From positions 124,001 through 188,000 of the forward strand of contig CAJXNI010000001.1 in assembly GCA_913057235.1 (NCBI GenBank): a stretch of 64,000 bases of DNA. Direction: 5' to 3'. The DNA is from an uncultured Bacteroidota bacterium. GTDB lineage: Bacteria; Bacteroidota; Bacteroidia; Flavobacteriales; Schleiferiaceae. Position 1 is the first letter of the stretch. The number at the start of each line of letters is the position of its first letter. Shown here piece after piece: positions 36,391 to 44,281 of this stretch. The notes beneath the pieces were generated by a model. It searched no databases, had not been told where the DNA came from, and saw only the letters and a list, made by a program, of their open reading frames with translations. A program made the position numbers and the translations under genes.

Positions 36391-36738
36391 ATGGATTTAG
36401 TAAAATACGTACAGGAACAGTACGTGGAGCGCAATGACCTCCCCGAATTCGCAGCCGGTGATACCATCACGGTGTACTACAAAATTAAAGAAGGTAACAA
36501 AGAGCGTATCCAGTTCTTCCGCGGAGTAGTTCTGCAACGCAGAGGTTCAGGAGCCACTGAAACCTTTACCATCCGCAAAATGAGCGGCAGTGTAGGAGTA
36601 GAAAGAATTTTCCCTTTAAACTTACCTACCATTGACAAAATTGAAATCAACAAACGCGGTAAAGTGCGCAGAGCACGTATTTTCTACCAGCGTGAACGTA
36701 CCGGTAAGGCGGCTAGAATTAAAGAAAGAAGAAGATAG
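36391..36738 (+). CDS. rplS: 50S ribosomal protein L19
   Basis: A 115-residue ribosomal protein at the 30S-50S interface. [32 protein letters not shown] is cut here to its motifs: [14 protein letters not shown] and FFRGVV; then [23 protein letters not shown] and a basic C-terminus ending [15 protein letters not shown]. It lies 124 bases after trmD and is followed by a strong terminator. Confidence 0.98.
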   Translation: MDLVKYVQEQYVERNDLPEFAAGDTITVYYKIKEGNKERIQFFRGVVLQRRGSGATETFTIRKMSGSVGVERIFPLNLPTIDKIEINKRGKVRRARIFYQRERTGKAARIKERRR

Positions 36739-36761
36739 CCTTTACCTTCAGATAATACGAA

Positions 36762-36788
36762 AGCCGCTTATTTGTAGCGGCTTTTTTT
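36762..36788 (+). terminator. Rho-independent terminator after rplS
   Basis: A perfect 7-bp stem, AGCCGCT and AGCGGCT, with a 7-base loop (TATTTGT) followed by six T residues, 24 bases after the rplS stop codon. Confidence 0.93.
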
Positions 36789-36798
36789 ATGTCCAAAC

Positions 36799-37041
36799 AT
36801 GTCAGCTTTGCGCACACCTCGTGGGTTTAAAATCATTAACCGGGTAAAGAATCGAAATCTGAGTCTTACCCTTCTGGCCTACAATGGCCATAAGTACCGT
36901 GTGCTCATTAATAGCTACTGGCTGGGCCTGCACATAAAGCACCGTAGCTATCAGTTTGATAATTTAGAGCAAGCGCAAAATTTCTACCGCAAAGTCATCA
37001 GCAGACACCCCAATTTAGTACCCCAATACCAAGTTTCCTGA
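36799..37041 (+). CDS. Small basic protein, unknown function
   Basis: An 80-residue protein rich in Arg, Lys, His and Tyr (for example KIINRVKNRNLSLTLLAYNGHKY is its core region). It has no signal peptide or membrane helix. It starts 11 bases after the rplS terminator, so its own promoter must lie within or just past it, or it depends on read-through. The coding pattern is plausible but short, and I recognise no family. Confidence 0.5.
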   Translation: MSALRTPRGFKIINRVKNRNLSLTLLAYNGHKYRVLINSYWLGLHIKHRSYQFDNLEQAQNFYRKVISRHPNLVPQYQVS

Positions 37042-37105
37042 GCGGGCCAGGACACGGTTTACCCATGGCTTAAATCCATAATGCCAAGAGCCTTCCGTCT
37101 TTAAA

Positions 37106-37375
37106 CTACAAAGCATTGACAATTAAAAAGGTGGCGGCAAAAGCAATAATGGCATAAAGCTGTGGGAACACCGCTAAAATCATGGTCTTCCCAAATACAT
37201 CGTGACCACCTGCCAAAACGTTGATACCGTTGGCGCAAATGCGCCCTTGTTGCATGGCGCTCAGCAGTGAAACCCCTCCTCACATGATGGCGGTCCCTTG
37301 CAACATGGTGGTTTCAGCACCAAGAATGCTGGCCGTGTTAATGATGAAAAAACCGGCAAAACCGTAAAGCGCAGG
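37106..37375 (-). pseudogene. V-type ATPase subunit K (rotor proteolipid) relic
   Basis: On the minus strand one frame reads ALYGFAGFFIINTASILGAETTMLQGTAIM, then an in-frame TGA at 37280-37282, then GGVSLLSAMQQGRICANGIN, GHDVFGKTMILAVFPQLYAI and AFAATFLIVNAL before TAG at 37106-37108. This matches the second half of the two-hairpin V/A-type proteolipid. The first hairpin is absent: the frame enters dispersed repeat sequence above about 37375. No other V-ATPase gene is in the window. The gene is truncated and interrupted by a stop, so it is not functional. Confidence 0.72.
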
Positions 37376-37380
37376 GGTGG

Positions 37381-37543
37381 CGCGGAGAAAGCGGGGGTGG
37401 ATTCTCGCTAAGACGCTAAGACGCCAAGCGGGAAGACGGGAGACCGGAGACGGAAGCTGATTGGGAAGGTAGTAACGCAGCGGGCCCGGGGGTTGCGCGG
37501 AGAACGCGGGGGTGGGTTCTCGCAAAGGCGCTAAGACGCAGAG
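37381..37543. repeat. Dispersed repeat A, two copies (37381-37428 and 37495-37543)
   Basis: Both copies follow the pattern GCGCGGAGAAnGCGGGGGTGG then TTCTCGCnAAGnCGCTAAGACGC. Further copies are at 38927-38976 and 47669-47713. Copies at 37495 and 47669 share a left flank starting AGTAACGCAGC. The segment 37429-37494 between the copies is GA-rich filler. The open frame across it on the minus strand (PRFLRATPAL-like) is repeat-derived and not called as a gene. Confidence 0.8.
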
Positions 37544-37639
37544 GCTCTCTGGTAAGAGGGAAGCTTGACATGTCACCCTGCCCGTCTGACCTTTGAACGG
37601 GAGCAGAGGCGAAGTATGAGTGAAGGCATCATTTACCGG

Positions 37640-38137
37640 TCAGCGGGTAAAGCGTTCAATTAAGTCTTTGTGCTGGGGAAATTCTTCAATTAGCTTATCG
37701 CGATGGGCTAGTTCAAAATCGGCAAAGTCGAAACCGGGGGCCACTGTGCAACCTACCAAAGCGAAATCCTGTAGCACTCTGGCGGCAAACCAGGCTCCGG
37801 CCGGCACTACTACTTGGAGCGCCTCGCCTTGGCTTAGGTTGGAACCCACCCGGACTTCATGGTGCTCCCCATCGGGCGTAAGCCAGTGCAACTCTATGGG
37901 CTGACCCAGGTAGAAGTGCCAGATTTCATCTTGCCGAATGCGGTGAAAGGCGGAAAAGCTTTGGGCCGTAAGCATAAAGTAGATGCTGGTGCTGTAGTTG
38001 CGGGGTCCTTCAAAATCGGCCGGCAGAGCCTCTGCGGGTATGGCTTCTGCACTGCGGTAGACTTCCTTGAAAAAGCCGCCTTCGGGGTGGGGTTGTAAAT
38101 CCAGTTGGGAAACAATTTCATGTTGGGTAAGGGCCAT
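37640..38137 (-). CDS. Cupin-fold protein (DUF985 family)
   Basis: A 165-residue single-domain cupin. Hallmarks are LQPHPEGGFFKEVYRS at the N-terminus, STSIYFMLTAQSFSAFHRIRQDEIWHFY (the first cupin motif with two His and a Glu for metal), LHWLTPDGEH, VVPAGAWFAARV and CTVAPGFDFADFE. Relatives are uncharacterised metal-binding proteins, possibly sugar isomerase-like. ATG at 38137 is chosen over TTG at 38155. It stands alone among repeats, with its own likely promoter upstream. Confidence 0.9.
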   Translation of the reverse strand: MALTQHEIVSQLDLQPHPEGGFFKEVYRSAEAIPAEALPADFEGPRNYSTSIYFMLTAQSFSAFHRIRQDEIWHFYLGQPIELHWLTPDGEHHEVRVGSNLSQGEALQVVVPAGAWFAARVLQDFALVGCTVAPGFDFADFELAHRDKLIEEFPQHKDLIERFTR

Positions 38138-38186
38138 AGCTACTCTTTTGGGCAAAGTTGGGGAAAGGATTTGGCAATTTCTAATT

Positions 38187-38232
38187 CATCCTTCGATACA
38201 CCCCGAATTCTTCCGGGGCACTCAGGATGACA
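38187..38232 (+). repeat. REP-like repeat C, copy 1
   Basis: A 46-base unit starting CATCCTTCGATACACCCCGAA, with an internal imperfect palindrome (CCCCGAA ... TTCCGGGG). An inverted copy lies at 39294-39339 with about five mismatches. The related short form CTTCGACTnnCGCTCAG occurs twice at 39181-39207 and 39581-39607, also inverted to each other. Confidence 0.85.
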
Positions 38233-38357
38233 GTAAAGGCCGTTCTCGAGAGTCCGCAGAGAAGAGACCACAGACCGCAGCAGCAATGCTTCTATTTTAC
38301 GAGAGCTGTCGTTTTAAATGTGCTCAGGACGAGAATTTGCTGCGCTGAAGGGTGAGC

Positions 38358-38648
38358 CTAGAAGAAAAAGCGGTAGATGAAAATACCCAGGAGGCAGGCT
38401 ACGGAGGCCACTAGAATTCCGCGGCTCACGGCTTCTTTATCTAAGCGCATGAAAATGAAAAACAAGCCAGCATTTATGATCATCCCCAGGGTGATGAGCT
38501 GCACGTTTACTTGTTTAACAATTTCGTCCTCGTATTGCTGAATGGTTTGCAGTTCTGGGCGGGCGGTGAGCATGAGCACAATGCCCAGCACGGGCATGGC
38601 TAAACCGAGCGCAATGCCCAAAAGTATTTGAAGTTGATAGGGTTTCAA
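38358..38648 (-). CDS. Small three-helix membrane protein, unknown function
   Basis: 96 residues with three likely membrane helices: ILLGIALGLAMPVLGIVLML, VQLITLGMIINAGLFFIFM and GILVASVACLLGIFIYRFFF. The first loop (RPELQTIQQYEDEIVKQVN) is acidic. The layout is typical of short conserved Bacteroidota membrane proteins without known role. It is bounded by REP-like repeats on both sides and has no operon partner. Confidence 0.75.
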   Translation of the reverse strand: MKPYQLQILLGIALGLAMPVLGIVLMLTARPELQTIQQYEDEIVKQVNVQLITLGMIINAGLFFIFMRLDKEAVSRGILVASVACLLGIFIYRFFF

Positions 38649-39020
38649 GCGGTAGTATTTGAAAGTAAAACGTAGGGTTGGGTATTTCTAGTGTGTGAAT
38701 GGGAAATTATAGGTTCCTGCTTGTTTTGGGCTTGCGATAATACGAAAGTTTGTTGGGTGGGAGAGGGAGACTTGAGACTTAAGATTTTGGAGGTTAACTG
38801 CCAGAGGTTGGATGTGGGAGGTTTGAGGGTTTGAGATTTGCCAGATAGAGCGGTCATTGAGCAGAGCCGAAATGCAGCGGATTGATTGGCTGTGGAATTT
38901 TTGGGAACGCAGCGAGCGCAATGGTGGCGCGGAGAACGCAGCGTTGGGGTTCTCGCAAAGGCGCGGAGACGTAGAGGTGGAAGCGGGAAGTCGGATGTCG
39001 GATGACGGATGACGGATGAC

Positions 39021-39104
39021 CCAAGACGGAAGAAAGGCTTAAAGAACCATCTGTCGCATTTCGCTACAAGCCGAAATTCTTCGGGTTACTTCATGTGACG
39101 GTAG
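39021..39104 (+). repeat. Repeat B, copy 1 (84 bases)
   Basis: Aligns without gaps to 47961-48044 in the same orientation with about 15 differences over 84 bases (about 82% identity by eye). It begins CCAAGACGGAAGAAAGGCTT and ends ATGTGACGGTAG. In both places it follows a copy of repeat A on its left, so A and B may form one composite element. Confidence 0.88.
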
Positions 39105-39293
39105 TGGGGCTCTAATAAAAAAAGGGGGGATGCTGAGCGGCAATTTAAGCATGGGCTGCAGATTAGGATCTTAAATAGCGCACCCTTCGACTCCGCTCAG
39201 AGTGACACCTCTACTCAACTCACGGAAGCAAATAAATAAACTCAAGGTGACATTATGCTAAGTACTTTTTTTGCTTGTAATAGTTCAGCCCAT

Positions 39294-39339
39294 TGTCATC
39301 CTGCGTGCCCCGAAGCATTTCGGGGTGTATCGAAGGATG
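39294..39339 (-). repeat. REP-like repeat C, copy 2 (inverted)
   Basis: Inverted copy of 38187-38232, same length, about 41 of 46 positions equal. Together the two copies enclose the small membrane protein gene and repeats A and B. Confidence 0.85.
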
Positions 39340-39644
39340 GGTTAAAGGCTAACTTGACGTCCCTTAATCCTTACTGTTCATTTTGCCATGATGCAAAACG
39401 AACCAAAAAATCTAGAAGTAGTCAAGGGCTTTTGGGCTGCGTGCCTTGCCCAAACCGAAACCCTTTCGGCCTTCATGCGTCATTCTCCCTTTGGTCGAAT
39501 CGCAATTGCGGCCTGCGGGTTCGTAAGCCTGAGACTACTTCCGTTCCTGCTCATAATACCGTACTTGATTCCAAATTCATTGTCATGCTGAGCGACAGTC
39601 GAAGCATAGCTTAGCTGTCCAGGGCCGAGGTGAGTAGTTACGCT

Positions 39645-40850
39645 TTAGGGTAAGAGCGTCCGCTCTGCGCTTTCTAAGCGGTGGAGGGATTCGAGCTCGA
39701 TGTTGCTGTAGTAGTAGTGCAAAATCTCCCGGTAGCTGTAGCCTCTACGACTCATTTCAATGGCGCCATCCTGCGAAAGGCCCACCCCGTGCCCGAAACC
39801 GCGACCTTTTAGCAGCAAATCACTGCCCTGTTTTTCTACACTGAAGTAGGTGCTGCGCAGACCAAATTGCCTGCGGATCTCGGTGAGCTTTAGCCTTTGA
39901 CCGTCATAGCGGAAGTAGGCCTGCCGTTGTTCCTGGTCGAAATTCAACAGGGCCTTTTGCAAGCGTATATTATTTTTTACCCCTAAGCGCTGGGCCACAA
40001 AGCGGTAAAAGCTAGCGGCCGGAACTTTCTTCTCCCAGGTGTAGCTGCCTACGTTCTCACTAAAGCTATCTCTGCGGGCGCGGAGGTAGGAAACCTCCGT
40101 TTGCCAAACGTCTTCGGAGTTGGTGGTAAAACCGCCACTGTTGGCGTGAAAGACCCCTAAAACGGGTTGGCAGTTTTCCAACACCAGTAAAGTATCGCGG
40201 GTGGCCTGCACAGCCGAATCAATGAGCTCTTTGTGAGTGTAATGGGCCTTGCTGTAGTAGGCCTGCGAGCTCACATCATCTTTTAAATTGTAGCCTTCGG
40301 CCAGGTGCTTGCCTAAATTTTTAATGGCAAAGGTGCGGGCCAGCACGGCCTGAGCTTTGAAAAACTCCAGCTGGTCTACGTGCCCCGCTTCACTCTCCAC
40401 TACCCCGGCCACATATTTTTCCAAATCTACCCGGTTGACAATCTGCAGGCTTCCGCTCTGAGCGCTAAAAATCAGATCGCCATAGTAGGCACGGCCTTTT
40501 TTATTGGCTTCAATCCTGAATTCCTTTTCGGGATGGCGGCTGGTGAAGCGCAAGCGACTGAACACACCCAGCTTCTCACTGCCCCGTTTGAGGTAGAGGT
40601 TATTGCCAGTAGCGCCCAGGTAAAAAGTGCGCAGCTCATCGGCTGAAAAGACATCGTATACGGTGTCTACCAGCTGCCTGTCCTGATCATAGGCCAGCAG
40701 AAAATACAGTCCGGTGTCTAAGGTAATAATGGCGCGCTCTACCTTTTGATTGGCGTACAAACGCACGTCTATATCGAGCGCTTGCGCGGAAGGGATTAGC
40801 GCCAGCCAACTTAATACCAAAAGGACAAAGGACTGAAGAAATCTAGGCAT
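39645..40850 (-). CDS. SpoIID/LytB-domain secreted protein
   Basis: A 401-residue exported protein with a signal peptide (RFLQSFVLLVLSWLALIPSAQA). The SpoIID domain spans most of the C-terminal half: VNRVDLEKYVAGVVESEAGH, FFKAQAVLARTFAIKNLG, SSQAYYSKAHYTHKE, VFHANSGGFTTNSEDVW and LKGRGFGHGVGLSQDGAIEMSRRGYSYREILHYYY. The family includes lytic transglycosylases that cleave glycan strands freed of stem peptides; a role in peptidoglycan remodelling is inferred. ATG at 40850 overlaps the lpxB stop by 8 bases; the frame stays open further up, inside lpxB. Confidence 0.93.
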   Translation of the reverse strand: MPRFLQSFVLLVLSWLALIPSAQALDIDVRLYANQKVERAIITLDTGLYFLLAYDQDRQLVDTVYDVFSADELRTFYLGATGNNLYLKRGSEKLGVFSRLRFTSRHPEKEFRIEANKKGRAYYGDLIFSAQSGSLQIVNRVDLEKYVAGVVESEAGHVDQLEFFKAQAVLARTFAIKNLGKHLAEGYNLKDDVSSQAYYSKAHYTHKELIDSAVQATRDTLLVLENCQPVLGVFHANSGGFTTNSEDVWQTEVSYLRARRDSFSENVGSYTWEKKVPAASFYRFVAQRLGVKNNIRLQKALLNFDQEQRQAYFRYDGQRLKLTEIRRQFGLRSTYFSVEKQGSDLLLKGRGFGHGVGLSQDGAIEMSRRGYSYREILHYYYSNIELESLHRLESAERTLLP

Positions 40851-41970
40851 GGGCTTTTCCTTTTTGCGCTTGTTCCACCACGGCCTGGGCGGCTTGGGCC
40901 GATGCCCCTTCCCCACCCAAAACTTTGACCAGGCGGCCATAGCCCTCTTTAAAATAGAGGGCTCTATCGGCCGAAAGGCAGGCTTGCAGTTCTTTTTTCA
41001 GGCGTTGATTATTGAAATCACTCTGAATGAGTTCGGTTAGAAAGGGCTGGTCCATAATGAGGTTCACCAGCGATATGTACTTGACTTTGATGAGCCTGCG
41101 GGCGATGTGGTAGGAAAGCCAATTGCCCTTGTAGCAAACCACCTGCGGTACGCCAAAGAGGGCGGTTTCCAAGGTAGCGGTGCCGGAGGTGACCAGCGCG
41201 GCATCGGCTATTTCCAAAAGGTCGTAGGTTTTACCAGCCAAGATTTTCAGGTTCTCCCCTCCTACCAGGCTTTGGTAAAAATCCATTTCCTGCGAGGGTG
41301 CTGCGGCCACCACACATTGCACGGGAAACTGACGCGCTACCGCCACCATCCGCGGAAGCATGGCGGTAATTTCTTGTTTTCTGCTGCCGGGTAAGAGGGC
41401 CACTACGGGTTGATTGGGCGCCAGACTCCACTCTTTTAAACGCTGTGCTTTACTCACGAACGGACGGTTGGCAATGGCATCTAAAAGCGGGTGACCCACG
41501 AACTGGGTGGGCACCTGGTATTTTTCAAAAAAGGCCTTTTCAAAGGGTAGAATTGTGAGCAGTTGGTGCACATCTCTGCGCAGTTTATGTCCGCGGTTTT
41601 GCTTCCAGGCCCAGGCCTGCGGAGCAATGTAGTAGACCACGCGTATTCCCCGCGCACGGGCAAACTCGGCTATGCGCATGTTGAAGCCAGGGTAGTCAAT
41701 GAGTACCAGCACATCGGGTTGGTATTGGAGCAGGTCTTGTTTGCAGAATTTCAGATTGCCGAAGATGGTGCGGAGATTAAAAAGCACTTCCACAAAACCC
41801 ATAAAGGCTAGGTCGCGGTAGTGCTTTACTAGCTCGGCTCCCTGAGCGGCCATGAGGTCGCCTCCCCAAGCGCGCACCTGCGCCTCCGGATCTTGCTGCC
41901 GCAGGGTTTTGATCAGGTTGGCGGCATGGAGATCGCCACTTGCTTCACCGGCAATGATGTAGTACTTCAA
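40843..41970 (-). CDS. lpxB: Lipid-A-disaccharide synthase
   Basis: GT19 glycosyltransferase that joins UDP-diacylglucosamine and lipid X into the lipid A disaccharide. The start KYYIIAGEASGDLHAANLI is diagnostic. DYPGFNMRIAEFARARGIRVVYYIAPQAWAWK, VGHPLLDAI, LLPGSRKQEI and TSGTATLETALFGVPQVVCYK follow in family order. The start codon is TTG at 41970; no ATG fits the conserved N-terminus. Length 375 is normal. With lpxK elsewhere in the window it supports a lipid A-bearing outer membrane. A perfect -7 box lies just upstream. Confidence 0.96.
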   Translation of the reverse strand: MKYYIIAGEASGDLHAANLIKTLRQQDPEAQVRAWGGDLMAAQGAELVKHYRDLAFMGFVEVLFNLRTIFGNLKFCKQDLLQYQPDVLVLIDYPGFNMRIAEFARARGIRVVYYIAPQAWAWKQNRGHKLRRDVHQLLTILPFEKAFFEKYQVPTQFVGHPLLDAIANRPFVSKAQRLKEWSLAPNQPVVALLPGSRKQEITAMLPRMVAVARQFPVQCVVAAAPSQEMDFYQSLVGGENLKILAGKTYDLLEIADAALVTSGTATLETALFGVPQVVCYKGNWLSYHIARRLIKVKYISLVNLIMDQPFLTELIQSDFNNQRLKKELQACLSADRALYFKEGYGRLVKVLGGEGASAQAAQAVVEQAQKGKAHA

Positions 41971-41984
41971 GGCTGCATTTTTGG

Positions 41985-41992
41985 CAAAATTA
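41985..41992 (-). promoter_or_regulatory. Bacteroidota -7 box (TAATTTTG) for lpxB
   Basis: Perfect TAnnTTTG on the minus strand, 14 bases before the TTG start of lpxB. It would drive lpxB and the SpoIID-like gene. No clear -33 element. Confidence 0.5.
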
Positions 41993-42602
41993 GGGCTTTG
42001 AATTGGTTGGAGACGATGGGCTTTTGAAAGTTTAGAACAGGGGGGTGTTGGTTGTTGGGGGTGGGTGGAGGTGAGATGTGAGGTGTGAGGTGTGATTTAC
42101 CAAATGCTTACACACCAAAATTGTGGCCTTAAAAACCTATTCAAACGGTTTTCAGGTGCAGAAGGATGGAATGCGCAGAAAACCCCAATTTTTCAAGGAT
42201 CTAGTCCGATGGCTTGCTTCTAATTTTATCACTAATATAAATGGCTAGATCTAGGAAAAAGTGTACCTAAGATTAAACAATTTCTTTTGGAAAATCGAGA
42301 AGTCCCATAAAGCCATAATTCTGAAATAGTGGGGGGGGTATGTTAAGCCCAAAAGCCTTCAGGTTATTTTTACGAGATTATTAGGTATCAACAGCCAGTG
42401 GCTTACCCCCTTACGCTTTTGACGGAAATGCCTGCTAAACAAGGGTAAGACCACCTTCGACTAAGTTGATTACTGAAATCCTGAATTTTAATGATCTGAA
42501 GCTATTCAAAGTTGTTCAAAAACATACTCGTTACCTTAAATTTATAAATACCCACGGAGGTTTGAGATAAGGCTTTTGAACTTAACTTTTACAGCCTTGA
42601 TC
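41993..42602. other. About 600 bases without an intact gene
   Basis: Holds a G/T-rich low-complexity stretch (42040-42100), then the 3' remnant D1 (about 42139-42300, described separately), a G run at 42331-42338, and AT-rich sequence up to the terminator at 42603. No frame longer than about 50 codons with a plausible start was seen. Confidence 0.6.
42139..42300 (+). pseudogene. 3' remnant of an unknown gene, copy D1
   Basis: The plus frame at 42172-42246 reads MRRKPQFFKDLVRW, LASNFITN, IN, G and then TAG. It matches the peptide encoded at 46321-46392 (copy D2: RTQFFKGLNGW, FASNIITN, LK, then TAA). Most codon pairs that keep the amino acid differ at the third base only (AAG/AAA, CTA/CTC, GCT/GCA, AAT/AAC, ATC/ATT, ACT/ACC), which points to a once-coding paralogous sequence. 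The parent gene is not recognised. Confidence 0.55.
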
Positions 42603-42635
42603 AAAAAAAAGCCCCTCCACTTTCGCGAAGAGGCT
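42603..42635 (-). terminator. Terminator after the PepSY-like/barrel operon
   Basis: On the minus strand, a GC-rich imperfect hairpin (AGCCTC ... GAGGGGCT around a TTCGCGAA core) followed by eight T residues, about 30 bases after the stop codon at 42664. Confidence 0.7.
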
Positions 42636-42663
42636 CCAAGGAGTGCTGAGCTCCTATCCCTGA

Positions 42664-43317
42664 TCATTTTTGGATGAGCTCCTTAAGGTTAAAGATTCCC
42701 ACCTTCACACCGAAGTTGATTAACAGGTGATTTTCGGGATCGGGAGTAATGCCCTCAGAGTAAGTGCTGGCAAGAGGTAGACGGTAAGAAGCACCAGCAT
42801 AAACACGGGCGTATTTGTGCAGGTTAAGCTCCACGGTTACACCTGGCTCCACAAAGAATTGGTAGTCCTCTCTTTCTAAGTCCATCCAATCATTATCACT
42901 ATCGTTATCAAAAGGATCATAGTCATCTACATCGGTTTCAAATACCCCCAAGTGTAAAGGGAAACTTAGGTGTACTAAACTGCTGGGCTTGATACGGTAC
43001 TCCAAGAAACCACTGTATTGCATAAAATCCACTTCAACGGCCTTTCCGTACAGTGACTCTAGGCTAGTGGGGCGAATATATTCGACCGACTCGCCATAAG
43101 AGGCACCGATAGTCCAAGACTCATTTAGTATCACACCGGCTTTGAACTGAGAAAACCATACACTTTCACCATACAATTGGCTGTTTTGCATTCCACCGCT
43201 AAGCACAAATCCATAGCTGTCTAGACCATCACCTGAGCCGCTGCCAATAAGAGTTTTAGTTTGTGCGTTTGCACCAAGTCCAATACTTAAGCTCAAAGCA
43301 AAAAATAACTTTTTCAT
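42664..43317 (-). CDS. Outer-membrane barrel-like protein, unknown function
   Basis: 217 residues with a clear signal peptide (KKLFFALSLSIGLGANAQ). Alternating strands follow (YGFVLSGGMQN, FKAGVILNESWTIGASYGESV, YSGFLEYRIKPSSLVHLSFPLHLGVFE, FFVEPGVTVELNLHKYARVYAGASYRLPL, INFGVKVGIF), typical of small outer-membrane barrels. An acidic insert (DVDDYDPFDNDSDNDWMD) resembles a calcium-binding or extracellular loop. It lies 48 bases after the PepSY-like lipoprotein gene and ends before a terminator; the two form an operon under a likely ECF-type promoter. Confidence 0.8.
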   Translation of the reverse strand: MKKLFFALSLSIGLGANAQTKTLIGSGSGDGLDSYGFVLSGGMQNSQLYGESVWFSQFKAGVILNESWTIGASYGESVEYIRPTSLESLYGKAVEVDFMQYSGFLEYRIKPSSLVHLSFPLHLGVFETDVDDYDPFDNDSDNDWMDLEREDYQFFVEPGVTVELNLHKYARVYAGASYRLPLASTYSEGITPDPENHLLINFGVKVGIFNLKELIQK

Positions 43318-43365
43318 TTTTAAATTTTTAGTTTTTAAATTTTATTTAAGGATGGTTATTAGATG

Positions 43366-44202
43366 TTAGTCGAAATCAGCGTACAAGAAGTTTCCATTAA
43401 AGTCAAAGTATAATTCCAAGTCATTATTTAATTCTACTTCGTACATGCTATCGTCTATCTCCGCCGAAACAATACTTTGATTCGGATAATTCTGTTGGAT
43501 ATAATCTAAAATTACCGTAGGAAGATCTGCTGGATTGATGATTTGGTCGTCAATTTCGCGTCCTAGAAAGTTTCCATTAAGATCGAAATACAACTCGATA
43601 CCGTTACTGAGGTAAATCTCGTAGTGATTGGGATAGCGATCTACCTCGACAATACTCGCGTTAGGGTAATTCTGGGTGATGTAGTCGCGAATTACCTGCG
43701 GCAGACTGCTTGGGTCGATCGGCTGATCATCGGCATCGGCATAAAGGAAATTGCCGTTACCGTCAAAGTATAACTCTAGGCCGTTGCTTAGGAAAACTTC
43801 AAACTCATCATCATCCCACTCGGCCCAAACAATGCTTACCCCCGGATAATTGGAATTTATGTAGTTGCGGATGGCGCTAGGCAAGCTACTGATGGCTACC
43901 GGAGTGTCATCATCACCATCTTTATTCCTTTCTTTGTGCAGTAAAGAGCCATTTAGGTCGTAATAAAACTCCCATCCCGTGCTTAGGCCGACTTCATAGC
44001 CAATGCTGGGGTCTTTTTCCGCGCTGCTGATAGAAGCGCTAGGGTAATTGACCTGCAAATGGTACTTAATGTTGGCGGGCAATTCGCTTACCGGGATGCT
44101 TTTAAACGAGTACGCTTGGAAATTCAAAGCTTGGTTCTCGTTGTCTTTATCACAACTCATTAAGGCCAAGGCTAAGGCGAAGAGTAAGACTGATTTTTTC
44201 AT
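43366..44202 (-). CDS. Lipoprotein with four PepSY-like repeats
   Basis: 278 residues. The signal peptide ends in a lipobox (LALMSC). The mature part is four ~60-residue units of the form LPxxIxxYIxxNYPxxSI ... EVxLSNGxELYFDxNGNFL, matching the PepSY-like (putative beta-lactamase-inhibitor-like) fold; unit starts are near residues 36, 102, 162 and 222. Units 2-4 are closest to each other. The sequence is very acidic (DDD and DD clusters). Such proteins are thought to bind or inhibit periplasmic proteins, but function is not established. It is divergent from an ECF sigma factor gene and shares its promoter design. Confidence 0.88.
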   Translation of the reverse strand: MKKSVLLFALALALMSCDKDNENQALNFQAYSFKSIPVSELPANIKYHLQVNYPSASISSAEKDPSIGYEVGLSTGWEFYYDLNGSLLHKERNKDGDDDTPVAISSLPSAIRNYINSNYPGVSIVWAEWDDDEFEVFLSNGLELYFDGNGNFLYADADDQPIDPSSLPQVIRDYITQNYPNASIVEVDRYPNHYEIYLSNGIELYFDLNGNFLGREIDDQIINPADLPTVILDYIQQNYPNQSIVSAEIDDSMYEVELNNDLELYFDFNGNFLYADFD

Positions 44203-44231
44203 GGATTGATAATTTTGGATTGTCGTTACAG

Positions 44232-44262
44232 ACTATACCAGCCAATTTATAAAAAGGTTGCC
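44232..44262 (-). promoter_or_regulatory. Candidate ECF-type promoter for the PepSY-like operon
   Basis: Minus strand: GGCAACCTTTTT (44251-44262), an 11-base spacer, then GGTATAGT (44232-44239), ending 29 bases before the ATG at 44202. Same elements and spacing as the plus-strand promoter at 44282-44312. Confidence 0.72.
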
Positions 44263-44281
44263 CAGGAGTAATTTTTTTTGA

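Larger units (their letters stand above)
38649..39644. other. About 1 kb without a gene, built of repeats
   Basis: Contents in order: GA-rich filler; repeat A at 38927-38976; a short GGATGACG microsatellite near 38995-39020; repeat B (84 bases) at 39021-39104; short REP form at 39181-39207; repeat C inverted at 39294-39339; a conserved-looking block at 39385-39560 starting GCCATGATGCAAAACGAACC that I recall as a recurrent Bacteroidota repeat; and the second short REP form at 39581-39607. Frames at 39255-39614 are repeat-derived and were not called. Confidence 0.75.

Noticed and set aside
37280-37576. 98-codon minus-strand frame as a gene
   Set aside because: Its N-terminal two thirds is translated repeat A; only its C-terminal part belongs to the V-ATPase subunit K relic.
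39255-39614. 119- and 67-codon plus-strand frames
   Set aside because: They run through REP-like repeat C and another intergenic repeat block; no start context or recognisable protein.
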